Below the pieces are notes generated by a model. It was given only the letters and a program-made list of their open reading frames with translations. It was not told where the DNA came from and ran no database searches. This document shows, piece after piece, positions 11,962-23,544 of a stretch of DNA of 64,000 nucleotides; position 1 is the first letter of the stretch, and each line of letters opens with the position of its first letter. The position numbers and the translations under genes were made by a program. This DNA is from Bugulina stolonifera (taxonomy: Eukaryota > Bryozoa > Gymnolaemata > Cheilostomatida > Bugulidae), in contig OW285194.1 of the NCBI GenBank assembly GCA_935421135.1, positions 9,470,376 through 9,534,375 on the forward strand. The letters are read 5' to 3'.

Positions 11962-14900
11962 GTTTAACTGCCTTCTGCCGAATGCAACAATAATGGATAT
12001 AGTGGCAGACACAGAATACTCTTATGACATAAACAGCCTTCTGTCAATAGTAAAACATTCAACAAAGGTAGAGCTACAATCCTTCATCGAGGAAATACCA
12101 AAAGATCAAAGAGCTTCAATGTTTCTATCCATTGATGAGAACAAATATTCAATACTGCACCTCTTAGCCGAAACAAAATGGAGTGACAGCATAGTAATAA
12201 TTTTGAGTAGTTTGAATGACTTTGACTGTATAAAATTACTACGAATGACAGTAGAGCATAAACAGACTGCATTGCATTTGCTGGCACAGAACAGCCATCT
12301 CAGGGTCATAATCGAAATACTTGGAAAAATTCATAGCTCCAAGATGTTGGCATTGATGAAGTGTAAAGATGTCTATGGGAATACAGTGCTACATACTATA
12401 GTGAAAAATGATCTGGTAGACTCTTCATTGGTGAAAATGATTCTGGCGATGATGGAGGAACGTGACAGGATCGACCTTCTAATGACGCAAAATATTGACA
12501 TGTACACAGCATTCCAATTGTCTGCAATTAAAAATGAGACCCTCCTTGCCATGTGTATGATAAAATCAGTGGTGTCTAGAAACAGACCGGCTCTGGTAGA
12601 AATGCAAACTACTGCAGGCCGTACTACTCTCCACATCGCAGTAGAGGGCGACAATCTACCCCTGGTCAAGTTAATCATACACTCACTCCCAACGTCAGCA
12701 ATATCAACCTTACTGCAGATAAAGACCCAATCACAGAGAACTGCTTATGACCTAGCAGTAAAGCGACAGTTTGTTGGGCCAATGCAATACCTATTGGAAG
12801 TGCAGAGTGAGTATGTCTTGAACAGTGTAACTAAATTGAGTTCAACCACTTCGATGCTACAACGAGCTGTCTCCCACAAAAATTCCGAAGCCGTCAAATC
12901 AATTTTAGAACTTTGTAGCGAAGATCAACTATTGCAGGTCGTTATGGGACAGGACGAGAACCTTCGGACTGTCCTGCACCTAGCCATGCGAAAGTCAGAT
13001 GTTGAGTCAACTGAATATATCCTCAGCAAATTGAAGGAAAATGAATCGTTCTCCCTTCTTCAATTACAGAACAGACGTAAGGAAACTGCCTTCCATGTCT
13101 GGCTAACTAATGAGGTGAAAGATGAACGGATTTTAAAATGCTTACTCAATTCACTTGACTTGGAAGACAGGCTATCCATACTTCAAATTCCTAATCTTGA
13201 ACAAAACACTGCCCTGCATATGTTAGCAAACGATGCAAAGCTAAATGAGATAACAAAGATTATTGTGGATTCCGTTAAAGACCATTCCGATTGGGTTGAC
13301 TTGCTAAGCATAAAAAACAGTCAAGGGAAAACCATTGTGCAGCTGGCCCTTGAACAGAAAACCCAATCCGATCTCGTCAGATATTTACTGCACACTTGCA
13401 GTGGAGGCCAGAAGATGAAGATCCTGAGCAGAAGTGACACAAATGATACCAGACGCCTGATTAATCACATGTCTTTCAGTAGTGAAGGTGAGATAATGTT
13501 GTAGGGCTAGCTGGACTACAGTGCACTGGATCATAAAATAGTAATTGTATGCACTATATATATGATAATAGAGAACAATCATGTAAAATAATATTTAGGC
13601 AAATGTTAAAAAATGGGCTAAATTATATCTCAACACATACATAAAAGTTCATTTCAATAACAATAATTCCAGGTATATGGGTATCAGAGTTGCATGTAGT
13701 TACACAGTTTTTATATTTTACAGAATCCAAAGAATTGGTTGGTGAGTCAGTTGAAAACACTGGGGACACATTTCTCCATTTAGTGGTGGGACTAAACAAC
13801 TACAAGGTAGCTAGCCAATATCTGTCATCCCTAGGAGAAATAGACAAGAACAGAGTGCTATCCGATTGCAACAATCTAGGAAAGACACCATACAAAGTGG
13901 CAAGAGAACATAAACTAAAATCACTGCTTAGCTGGGCTCAAAGACAGGAGGGCTTCTACCTGCTAACCACACCTGTCAAAGTTCTGATTATTTACACCAC
14001 AATAGACAGAGAAGACGCAGATACTGAATGCAACTATCTAGAGCAAGTTTTGCCCAACTTCCAAGTAAAAGTAATAAAGAAGAAGAACTTATGCGGGGAT
14101 GAAATGCTACTTCAAATAGCCAAAGCTGCAACAGAAGAAGATTCTGGCCTCTTCGTAGTAGTGATGGGGCATGGAACCAAGGGTGCTGTTTGGGCCAAAG
14201 ACAAACTTGTTCGAGTGCAAGACATATTGAATTCAATGAACCAACCAGTACTTGCTGGAAAGCCAAAGGTATGTAGTACATACAACTAAATACTTTCTGT
14301 ATTTCAATATAAAATAAACTAATTTTTCAGGCATACAAGTGTTGAATTAGGTATTAAGTTTGCTTAGACAATATTTTATTACTAAAATATCTGCGGATCT
14401 GCTGTGAGTAGTGGCCGTGACTGCGGGGGGGGGGGGGGGGGGGGGGGGGGGGAATTGGTTGTTTCGGCACCTGTGAATTATGTGTTATATCTATTCTATG
14501 GGCTCACAGCCCAACCATTCCAATAAAAAGCCCAACCATTCCAATAAAAAGCCCAACCATTGCCTAATAAAAAAGTGAGCTTGAATTGCTATGTGATGTG
14601 CTGGACCTAAGCCAAATGTGTAGGACCCACTGTATGTATAGAGGAAACGTCTAGAGCAAGTCTTTGGCTTCCTTGACTCAAATGCATGCATCATATTCAT
14701 TCACATATTACTACAATACATATAGAATTAAATGCAATGCCTCTTTGGCACCTGGTCAAGAGGAATAATTTGAGAGCTTCCGGTTTGAAACAGTGCAAGA
14801 TATAGCATAGACCGATGGGTTCATTATACAATGTAGCTAGTAAATGAACTAAATATTGAGCAACTCTGCAATGATGATTTGTAGGCTCTGCTGTTACAAA

Positions 14901-15902
14901 TGTGTCAGGTCAAAGATCAGACCGATGGTGTCAGACTCAGAGAACAACGGACTGCAGAAACAGGCACAGGTGAGTTTTAATTGTGTAATAGTTCAGTGTG
15001 TGGGGTTAATTAAGTTTAATTTTATTTAATTTTCATTCTGTAGTATTTTAGTACTAGGAAGGAAGCAGCATTCGGTACACTGTGTGTTAAGAATTATACT
15101 GCACTTTCAGATTAAGCTTGATCAATTAAACAGACTTGGTGGGATAAAAAAATATTACAAGTGAAATATGGTAAACAAATGTGCATGTTGCTACACATTA
15201 GAATAGCCAGACTTGTATTTTTGTATAGGTAGACTAGCTGCTGCAGACGCACCTATACCAGGAATAGAAAACACAGAAAGACGAATTAATGAAGTCTCAT
15301 CAAGAACCCAACAGAACTTACAAGCTATACTCAAACACCATTGTAGCACACTTCACTTAGACCCGCAGCCATGCCTACCGGAGCCTCTCCTAAACGGAAT
15401 GCTTCCACCATCCGCAACGGACAAACAACGCCACCGGATGCTTTTTCACATAAAGCAGTTTACCAGCGCCATTAGCGAATTCATTAAAATTGAGAAAAAA
15501 GGAGTGGATGATGGAGAATCCGAATGCCATTCATCTGATACAGCTATAACACATTTTGATGTCCTTCATGATGATTTTGCAGTAGTGATATCTACTATAA
15601 ATGGCGGTTGGGCAGTTAGAGGAAAACTGCTAGAAATGTTCTCCGATTTCCTACAGAATTCAAGTCACACTGACGATATTTATGACATATTCCTCAGAAC
15701 TGCACAACGGTTCAGAGTGGAAGTGCCTGGTCAGACACCTGAGTACAGATCAACTTTGAAAAGAAAGCTATGCCTGAAGAATATTTTCAAACCTCCCCCA
15801 CGTGACAGGCAAATACGGCAGATGAATGTTAATATACTTGGGTGCCTGGGGAGACGGAGCGAAAGACTAGAAAGACTTGAGGCCACCAGACAAACAATCT
15901 AA
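11962..15902 (+). CDS. Ankyrin-repeat protein with C-terminal caspase domain
   Basis: Exons: 11962-13487 (acceptor CTATTTGTAG; ATG at 11993), 13724-14268, 14885-14969, 15229-15902 (TAA 15900-15902). Phases 1, 0 and 1 fit and give 932 aa. Residues 1 to about 570 are diverged ankyrin repeats with cores such as TALHLLAQ, TVLHTIV, TTLHIAVEGDN, TVLHLAM, TALHMLA and TFLHLVV. From about 580 the caspase fold begins (VKVLIIYTTIDREDADTECN). The catalytic His648 lies in VVVMGHGTKG, and Cys687 in LLLQMCQV, where caspases have QAC(R/Q)G. The small-subunit strand is FAVVISTINGGW, about 827-836. The inter-subunit region is about 135 residues, far longer than usual. The RxG motif of the large subunit and the SWR motif of the small subunit, which bind the P1 aspartate, are not seen. 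A protease with changed specificity, or a scaffold, is possible. No DED or CARD prodomain is present. An ATTAAA lies at 16044. Confidence 0.85.
13488..13723 (+). other. Intron 1 of ankyrin-caspase gene
   Basis: Donor GTGAGA at 13488, acceptor TTATATTTTACAG at 13723. The open frame of the first exon runs only 17 bases into the intron before a stop, which supports splicing. Confidence 0.8.
14425..14452 (+). repeat. Poly(G) run, 28 bases
   Basis: A pure run of 28 G follows ACTGC within the second intron of the caspase gene. Such runs are unstable, can form quadruplexes and are prone to sequencing length error. Another of 21 G is at 32006-32026 in a peroxidase intron. Confidence 0.9.
14509..14571. 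repeat. Tandem repeat, three 21-bp units
   Basis: The unit GCCCAACCATTCCAATAAAA starts at 14509, 14530 and 14551; the third diverges after GCCCAACCATT. It lies in the second intron of the caspase gene. Confidence 0.85.
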
Positions 15903-16455
15903 ACCATGTGGACAAAGGAAGAAACACTATTCAAACACTTGCTCATCATGCTCGGTGGATGACAGATCCTGCAAAAAGATAGTCATTTACCATAACCATA
16001 GTGCTAAGGGCTCAACTTATGCATACTTTTATACTTTTTATATATTAAATACCAATTTTATACATTAGCATTGCATAATAATATAATTAATTAACCGTTT
16101 ATTTTGGATGATCTCATTATTATTGTCTCTGTTTCTACGACAGGTTAGGTTCATATATAGCATATATTACACTAAATACATGTCTATGAAAAAGAAATTT
16201 TTAAATTAATTAGTACACTAACACTAACACTACAATACTACATGGAATTTGTAGATAAGATTTATTTATATTAATATTTCTCTCAATATTTTGGATGGCT
16301 AATTTAGCTGTTCCTATCCTAGTGAAATGTTATAACCCCTATTACCTATCACTGGATGCTACCCTGGGACTTGAAGAGACCAGTACTGAATACTGTGAAA
16401 CTTTATATAAATATTGTAATTATATTGTAATTGTAACAATATTCCTCCAAGTTCT
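15903..16455. other. 3' flank of ankyrin-caspase gene
   Basis: Untranslated tail with ATTAAA at 16044, then AT-rich DNA. No further gene is recognised. Confidence 0.4.
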
Positions 16456-16488
16456 TTCGTGGCCTCTCCGAAAGGGAGGCCACGAGGC
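16456..16488. other. Strong GC stem-loop
   Basis: CGTGGCCTCTCCGAAAGGGA followed by GGCCACG folds into a stem of about 11 bp with one bulged base and a GAAA loop, in otherwise AT-rich intergenic DNA. No known RNA family was recognised. Confidence 0.5.
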
Positions 16489-16629
16489 TTAGAACACGTG
16501 CAAAACCCCTGTATTTGTAAACACACTTACCGCCTCTAGGCTTGTGGTATGACCCACGGTGTAATATATGGCTATATCCGGTTACAATCAAATCGGTGGA
16601 CATGATCAGGCATTCGCTTTTTGCTAGCC

Positions 16630-16760
16630 CAGGGCCAATGGCTCTGTGCCAGCCAATCCATGAAGGTACCAAGTTTTCTGAGCCAATCAACACGCACACG
16701 GTCGTCACCGGTTTCCTCAGTCATGCCTCTATTTGTTCGAGCTGAGAGCAGATTGGCGCG
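16630..16760 (+). promoter_or_regulatory. CCAAT-box cluster, possible lamin B receptor promoter
   Basis: CCAAT occurs at 16634, 16652 and 16682, with a reverse copy (ATTGG) at 16752, in a locally GC-richer stretch with no TATA box. Clustered CCAAT boxes are typical NF-Y sites of TATA-less promoters. It sits between the caspase gene and the first recognised lamin B receptor exon, about 1.1 kb upstream of the latter. Assignment is inference. Confidence 0.35.
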
Positions 16761-16800
16761 GTGCTTGCAGGACGTCTAGAATTGCACGGCTGTTGTTAAC

Positions 16801-17775
16801 CATATTTAATACCTGAACATATCATTGGTTGCGGCCATCAAAGCTATACAAAAACAGCTTTGGCGGCCATACAAAATTCAAATGAAAATATTTTGAAAGT
16901 TGAATGGATGAAAGTTAAATGCATTTCCTTTCTTTAGGCCATAATGAGTCATTGATCACGACTGCTTACAAATTGTACTGAATTGTTATTACAGTCACCG
17001 CATTGAAGAGTGTGTCCTGCTTACACCCACACCGTCAAAAATAATCCGAAGGAGAATGGTACATTAATTAAGTATTAAATATATATTTAAATTGTTGTAG
17101 TAGTTAAGTTTTAAATTTAAAATACTGATTATTAACCATATAATAATATAATATTTTTATAATAATTACAATATAATTGATAATAAATATTTATTACAAA
17201 ACAATAAACATAAGGCTAAGCAAAAGGATAATAAATAAATAATTAAAAAATAAAGTAAACTGGAATACTTATACAATACTGGAAATTCAAATTGCACAAG
17301 ACAATAGTTAAATTTAATTAAAGCATATGCTATTTTGTCATACATCATTATATGCCTACGAGAGTCGGGATGTGGGATTAGGTTTTTATTAAAATAAAAA
17401 TTAGCTGTGTTGATGGTCCATGATCGATGATGATGCCCTTCCTTTAAAATTCCAGGGTTTTCGCAAAGTTGAAAGTTCAAAGTATTTATTTCTATAGCTC
17501 AATCAGTCTAGATTTAATTCTGTAGTTGCCATCCTTTTGTAGCTCAATCCTGCAATTTTACTTTTTATGGAGAATACAACTCCAAACTACATGTATTTTA
17601 ATATAGAATGCTCTCACAAATAATTCTCTCAGTATGTTCGACTTTACAATCTAAGGTCGCAGAAATTACGTGAATAATTTCTGCTTTAGGGCCTGCCATC
17701 ATTATAGGAGAACTTTGAGCAAGCTAGTTATTGTGTGGCTATCAGTAAGCAAATATTTATGATTGACAATCATAG
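16801..17775. other. AT-rich 5' flank or first intron of lamin B receptor gene
   Basis: No exon supported. I looked here for an N-terminal Tudor domain, as in vertebrate lamin B receptor, and saw no match. The first exon may be untranslated, or short and missed. Confidence 0.35.
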
Positions 17776-20700
17776 ATATTTATTTCACTGATTGTACTGC
17801 TATCTATTTGAAGCCATCGCGTAGAAGGTCCTCTTCTCGGGGTCGGGGTCGTAGTGCTTCTAAGTCAAGGTCAACTAACAGTCCAAAAGTCACAAAGAGT
17901 GCAGATGTAGTCATCACACAGCGTAAGAGTAGATCGGTGAGTGCAGGCCGTAAGGGTAGAGCAAGCAGTACCAGTCGTGCTCCTAGTAATTGGGATGACC
18001 CTGACACGCCTATTAGGGCTAGTCTGCGGCTGCAGGAAAAGGTTAGGAAACAGGTTAGTGTCGGTTCGTTTAACATTATTATACTATGTATATATAGCAT
18101 GTCTATGTGATGTGAGGTTTTTTAAAAAATGTTGTTTCCTGGTGTGGATGTTGTTGCATAATATATAAAATGTGTTCTGTTTATTCGTCTTTATGGTAGA
18201 CTATTGCATGTTGTGCCCTCATTCCATTTCTGCTTTGTTGATTGGTTGCTATAGTAATGCATTACAAGCCTTAGATATTATACATGTATTATGTTTATTA
18301 TTATGTCTACTATTAGTTACATAATGCAAGGGTATAATGCATGAACCATATAGTGCTAGACAACTGTGATTGGTTGGGGTATTAACAGCTGATTTGTTAT
18401 CATTGTTGTGATTATAGATCAAAGTCCAAAGTTACAGTGCATTGATAATAAGGGAGGGCTGCTATACCGTTCCTCATTACTTAGTGTACTAGTAGTTAAG
18501 ACCATAGGCTAGAATATACTGTGCTGGTTCATTCATTCTTCCATTTTCTTCACTTGAGTTGAGTTTAAAAAAGGTAAAGTAGGCTTACACAATAGTAGTT
18601 CAGTATGCATACTCTAATGTAGTTGGAGAGGTAGAATTATATGTAGGTTATTACTTGCTGTGAGATAAAAGACTTTGACTAGTGACTAGTGGTAGTATCA
18701 GTACTATTGGTGGTAGCAGTAGTCGTAGTAGCAGTACTATTAATGGTAGTAGTAGTCGTAGTAGCAGCAGCAGAAGACCTACTGTTAGTAGTAACAATCA
18801 AAAGTAGTGATTGTATGTTATGAATATACTTATAGCCTTAGCTACATGTAGTTAGTTTCGTAAGCATTTTCACCTCATCAGCTATCTTACTGGAAAGTAC
18901 ATGTAGGTGATTTCAGTCTTTATTATTTAATCACACTCTGCATGTAGCTTGAAGAGGAAACCTCAATGGCCCGCAATAGATCTAAAGCTAAGGACAATGG
19001 TGTGACTAATGGACACCCAGCTGTAAAGGAAGTGAGCTCACACGATGATGTCATAGGATTTGGTGGTACCCTGGGTGGGGCAGCTCTCTCTATACTTCTA
19101 CCAGCCCTTGTGTACACCATTGTATTAGCATGTGATAAGGTATGCATTCATCCTACTTAAGGTCTATAATAATTCAATGGCTGTCTTGCTATTCCAATTT
19201 AACCAATAGAACTAGTGAATTTATTGGAATAATTTAAATGGTGGTTATGATATAGGAGGCCTACCATCTACCAATCATTTGTAAACACAGTGCTCAGAGA
19301 TGTAGAAAGCCAATCTTCAAAACGTATTTTTATTCATGATTTCATTAATTTGGTCTACAGGTAGACTGTGCCTTGTAATGTGGCATACGCTGTCACACAA
19401 ACATGTAGTTAGGGCAAACAGTCAGAGAAATGTAGGGCCTATAGGTTTTTTTACTTTTTAATTGAGGGCCACATATGGCCCCGGGCCTCCAGTTGGGCAC
19501 CACTGCTCTATATTTTATGCTAAGGTCTGATAACTCCAAGTTAGGCTAAAGGCTAGACTATTGGAAGTCTGCTGCCTTTATAGTAGGATATGCTATGCAC
19601 TTACTATTAGGCCTAGGCCTATTAGCTTGTTGTGTAGGGTTGCCTGCTCTTCATTGGATGTTGTAGCGATGCATGGGTATACAAGTGATAGATTATATAA
19701 TTCCTTACATGTACATTGTATATTATACACTTCTACCAGACTAGACTGATGACAGTTTGATCACCTGCAAACTTTAGCCCTACTGTACATTACAGAAAAA
19801 TGGATGTGTCATCACTAAACTTCCTTCCGGTCCCGGAGATATCAAAGCCTTCTTTGATCTCAACGTCTTTGGAATTGTCCTCGCATGGTATTTGTTTCAA
19901 GCAATGTTAGCCTTGATGCCTCTCGGGCCAATCGCTTTGGGTCAGCCACTCAGCAGTGGCAAGAGGCTCCCCTATAGATGTAATGGTTAGTATGTTGTAT
20001 TGTTTAATTACTTTTAGTCTATTGCAAGCTGTTACAACAGTGGTTATAGATTTACATCATTGCGAGTTTGCAACAGCAGAAACACTTTCAAACTTGTTTG
20101 CAAATTTCCTTTTAAATATTATGGACTCTGTGTTATACCCTGGATTTGTTTGTGATCCCGTAACTACTAATTGTTACAGGTTTTCTATCTTTGCTGGTTT
20201 CTGTGGCAGTCTTTGCCCTGGCATACCACCAGGGTGCCCCTATGGACTATATCTACAGACACTGGCTTCAATTTGTCACGGCTAGCATATGTTACTCTTA
20301 CCTGCTGGCTGTGGGGCTCTATATCAGGGCCCTGTATGCTCCAGCTAGTGAACTAGCTCCTGAGGCTACAGGTCAGTAGAGCAGTAATGTAGAGTCTAGC
20401 CTTAGATCCACTCTCTACTCGGGTTCTAATTTGTCACTAATCAGAAATTGTCTTACCTTCAGTTCGGCGTTAGTCTTATATAAGTTTAGTTGTTGCCTTC
20501 ACTGCTATTGGCTAGTCATTGTTGCTGTGAATCTGATATATTGAGCTTGACTTTGTGCCACACCAAAGGCAAAAGTTCCTCTGCTGGTGTCACACTAACA
20601 GATTTGTCCGTTGGAGTTTAAAACTCTGCTTTGGGTGCACTTGTAACTTTGTCATCATTTTCAGGTTCCCTATTCAATGATTTCTTCATGGGTCGCGAGC

Positions 20701-22819
20701 TGAACCCCCGCATTGGAAGTCTAGACTTGAAGTTTCTCTGTGAGCTGAGGCCAGGTCTGATTGGTTGGATGTTGATAGACTGGTGTCTTTGTGCCACGCA
20801 GTTCCAACAGACGGGCAGTGTACTACCCGCCCTCGCCCTTGTCACTCTGTTTCAAACTATCTATGTGTTTGATGCTCTCAAAAACGAGGTAATGGAACTG
20901 ATCTATATATGAGTTTATACCACAATTTATGATGATTAGTCACGTGACCTGTTATCAGTTAAGTACATGTATTTCTAGGTAGCAGGTAACTATCTCGGGT
21001 ACTAGATCAACTAGGGTCTCATTAGAGAGGACACAACTTCCTGAGTACTTGCTGTATATCCTCTACTTTTAACTGATTATTTTCTATCCACAGTCAGCCA
21101 TACTCACCACTATGGATATCACCACAGAGGGATTCGGCTTTATGTTGGCGTTTGGAGACCTAGCCTGGGTTCCAGCACTCTATCCCTTACAGGCTCATTT
21201 TGTCTACACGTTCCCGCAGTATGCTGTTAGCAATGTCTATGGTTTGGTGGCTATATGCATTATTGAGGGTAAATATACTACTACTAATTAAAAGTCTATC
21301 AATAATTATGAATGCTTCAACTTGAGTGTTAATTTCCCTCTATTGCTCAATTGTAACCCTGGGGTTATGAAGCTGACATTTTTGTTTAATATTCTTGTCA
21401 ATGAATGTAGAAAATATAATGTTGGTGATCATCGTTTATTTAGAAATGTTAAGGCTACTTACCTTGTGGTTTGTCTGTGGTTTGGTTTGACTGTCAGTAG
21501 CCTGTGTACTCATTATCTCTGATACCCACCTGTATGAGCGAGTCATGCATTATTTATTACTTGTTTTACTATTTTTATTTAATTTTAGCTGCTGGTCTCA
21601 TCATATTCCGTGGAGCCAACTCGCAGAAGAATCTGTTCCGGAACAATCCAAAGAGTCCGTCTGTTGCCCATCTGACCACCATTCCTACCTCCACAGGCAA
21701 GAAGCTTCTTTGCTCAGGCTACTGGGGCATCTGTAGACGTCCCAACTATTTAGGAGACCTGCTGATGGCGACTGCTTGGAGCCTAACATGTGGTGAGTGG
21801 CTTATGGTTCTCCCTCATTTGCCTCTTTGTGTTTCTAAGCCCCTTACTATGCCTGTCAATAGCGTACACTTCACTCCGATCCTCCCAATTGGAACTTGAG
21901 AAAACATTTGTCTAGTCCTAGTGTTTCTTGGTTGATTTGGGATCTAACTCTTTACATTATAAAATATTACATGCTTTATTAGTACTAATTTGCATCGGTT
22001 TCAGTTATAATAATTGTTGAATTATAATATAATTTCCGTTGATGTGAGTGTGAATGATGTTGTAACCATGCAGAAGATCAGGTGCAGTCGTGTGCTAGAA
22101 GTTCGGCCTAAATTATGAGCAAGGTGTTGAACTAATTGGTAGTAATGACTGCCTACATTACCACGTCCTGACCTTCTTTCCTTCTAAATGGCATCTACCC
22201 AAAGATGTGGCGACCTTGTCACTGTCTAGTTCATATGCACTGGCTAATCACAGCTTGAATTGATCACCGTACTTCATACTCATGACCAAAATCTTCACCT
22301 GGGCCTCCCCCTCATTTCTGCTCGTCCACATTCCCCCTGCTCCATCTCTTATTATCCTCTCCCGTTCCCTGTCTACTCATCTACTCCTCATTCTTCCACT
22401 TCCCTCACTCACAACTCCTCCCTGTGTTGTAGGAGTTATGCACCCGATGCCTTACTTCTATCTACTCCATCTAATCAGTGTACTTGTACATAGGCAGATA
22501 CGAGATGAAGCCTATTGTAAGAGGAAATACGGTCCTGCTTGGGACACTTACACTACAGCTGTACCATATAGAATCATCCCATATATATACTAACTAGCTA
22601 GTGTAGTATGTACATGTATACTGTAGGTGCATACAGCCCACTATCTACTCTGTTATAGGCACAACACACATACTACCCTACTTCTACCCTATCTACTTCT
22701 TCGGTCTACTCATACATAGACAGATAAGGGACGAGACATACTGTAAGAAGAAATATGGTGCTGCGTGGGATCTGTATTGTACTAAAGTACCATACAGAAT
22801 TATACCTTATATATTCTAG
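17776..22819 (+). CDS. LBR: Lamin B receptor / delta-14 sterol reductase
   Basis: Exons: about 17776-18053 (start uncertain), 18948-19139, 19796-19985, 20180-20371, 20665-20888, 21094-21268, 21589-21792, then one of two terminal exons (22433-22593 or 22659-22819). The first recognised exon is Arg/Ser-rich ([20 protein letters not shown]), like the nucleoplasmic RS region of lamin B receptor. The rest is the multi-pass sterol reductase core: a first membrane segment ([20 protein letters not shown]), then [59 protein letters not shown] and [17 protein letters not shown]. These match the C14 reductase family closely; the enzyme reduces the delta-14 bond of sterol intermediates with NADPH in the inner nuclear membrane or ER. 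The RS exon favours LBR over TM7SF2. No Tudor domain was found. A start at Met 18966 would give a shorter, TM7SF2-like form. Poly(A) signal AATAAA at 23538. Confidence 0.92.
18688..18776. repeat. GTA-rich trinucleotide microsatellite
   Basis: Imperfect runs of GTAGTAGTCGTAGTAGCAGT within the intron between the RS exon and the next lamin B receptor exon. Confidence 0.85.
19449..19505 (-). mobile_element. hAT-like transposon end (remnant)
   Basis: On the minus strand it starts CAGTGGTGCCCAACTGGAGG and continues CCCGGGGCCATATGTGGCCC. This terminal motif, CAGTGG(T)xCCCAA followed by GGCCCGGGGxC, is typical of hAT-superfamily non-autonomous elements. The other terminus was not located. It is intronic in the lamin B receptor gene. 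Confidence 0.5.
22433..22593 (+). CDS. LBR: Lamin B receptor alternative terminal exon 1
   Basis: Acceptor CCTGTGTTGTAG, phase 1 in, 161 bp, TAA at 22591. It encodes [20 protein letters not shown], then [20 protein letters not shown] and [10 protein letters not shown]. The conserved HRxxRDE, KYGxAW and PYRIxPYI motifs are all intact. No poly(A) signal lies in the 65 bp before the second copy, so this form would carry the second copy as 3' untranslated sequence. Confidence 0.88.
22659..22819 (+). CDS. LBR: Lamin B receptor alternative terminal exon 2
   Basis: Acceptor CTCTGTTATAG, same phase and same 161-bp length, TAG at 22817. It encodes [40 protein letters not shown] and [10 protein letters not shown]. 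The words HILPYFY.IYF, CKKKYG and AWxxYC are closer to the vertebrate C-terminus than those of the first copy, so this is probably the ancestral exon. The 3' untranslated region follows to AATAAA at 23538. Confidence 0.88.
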
Positions 22820-23537
22820 GTAGTTTGGTGTTGCATGGGTACACATTCTATTTAGTATAGTATCCATAAGAGTACAGATGCATAGTATTGTATGGGCAAA
22901 GCTGAATTGTATTTTAATGTGTAAATATTACATGGGATGTGGTAGCTATGAGTTAGGTGTGTATTGCATACATGTTACGGATGTACATGTAACTTTGTTC
23001 CCCATTTTTAATGAGAAGATAACTTCAATTAATTACCTTATGTCATAGCCTTGGGGTGATAGACAACTGTTCTATATCGTTAGAGTTTAGATTTTCATTT
23101 AGTTTTGTTATGAGTTTTCAATTCTGACTCTTTTCAGTGTCACAGCAACTTCCTAATTAAGCATAATTAATAGTACCTATGTGCAGTTTGCATTGTGGTC
23201 TACGATTTATCTTATGGAATGCGACTCTAGCCTTCCTTCTCTGTATATAGCGGTAGGTTTGCATTGTAAGTTAGATACAGCTGTACATAATTCTACTATC
23301 AACATTTTAAACACAATGTTTTAGACACATACCATATAATATGCATGCAACTTTTACAGGATGTTGTCTTAATAGCCTGGGTTTTCAACTCTCTAAAATA
23401 ATGGTGATGGGAACCACTTGCTTTGTTGATAGGTTAGGAACCCAGACTAGTTTAGTGTTGACCATTATTCACTGCTATCTAGTAGATTTGTTGTACATAT
23501 TATGTAGATGAATTAAAAGAAAATACAGTTTCAACTC

Positions 23538-23543
23538 AATAAA
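23538..23543 (+). terminator. Poly(A) signal of lamin B receptor gene
   Basis: AATAAA about 720 bp after the second terminal-exon stop, followed by a TGT/T-rich stretch (AATGTTGTGGCAGTTATTC). It would serve both terminal-exon forms. Confidence 0.55.
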
Positions 23544-23544
23544 C

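Noticed and set aside
17804..18100. 98-codon minus-strand frame
   Set aside because: Antisense shadow of the RS-rich lamin B receptor exon.
22282..22593. Open frame upstream of the first terminal exon as part of the protein
   Set aside because: The stretch 22290-22430 is a pyrimidine-rich intron end; the acceptor at 22431-22432 joins in phase to exon 21589-21792.
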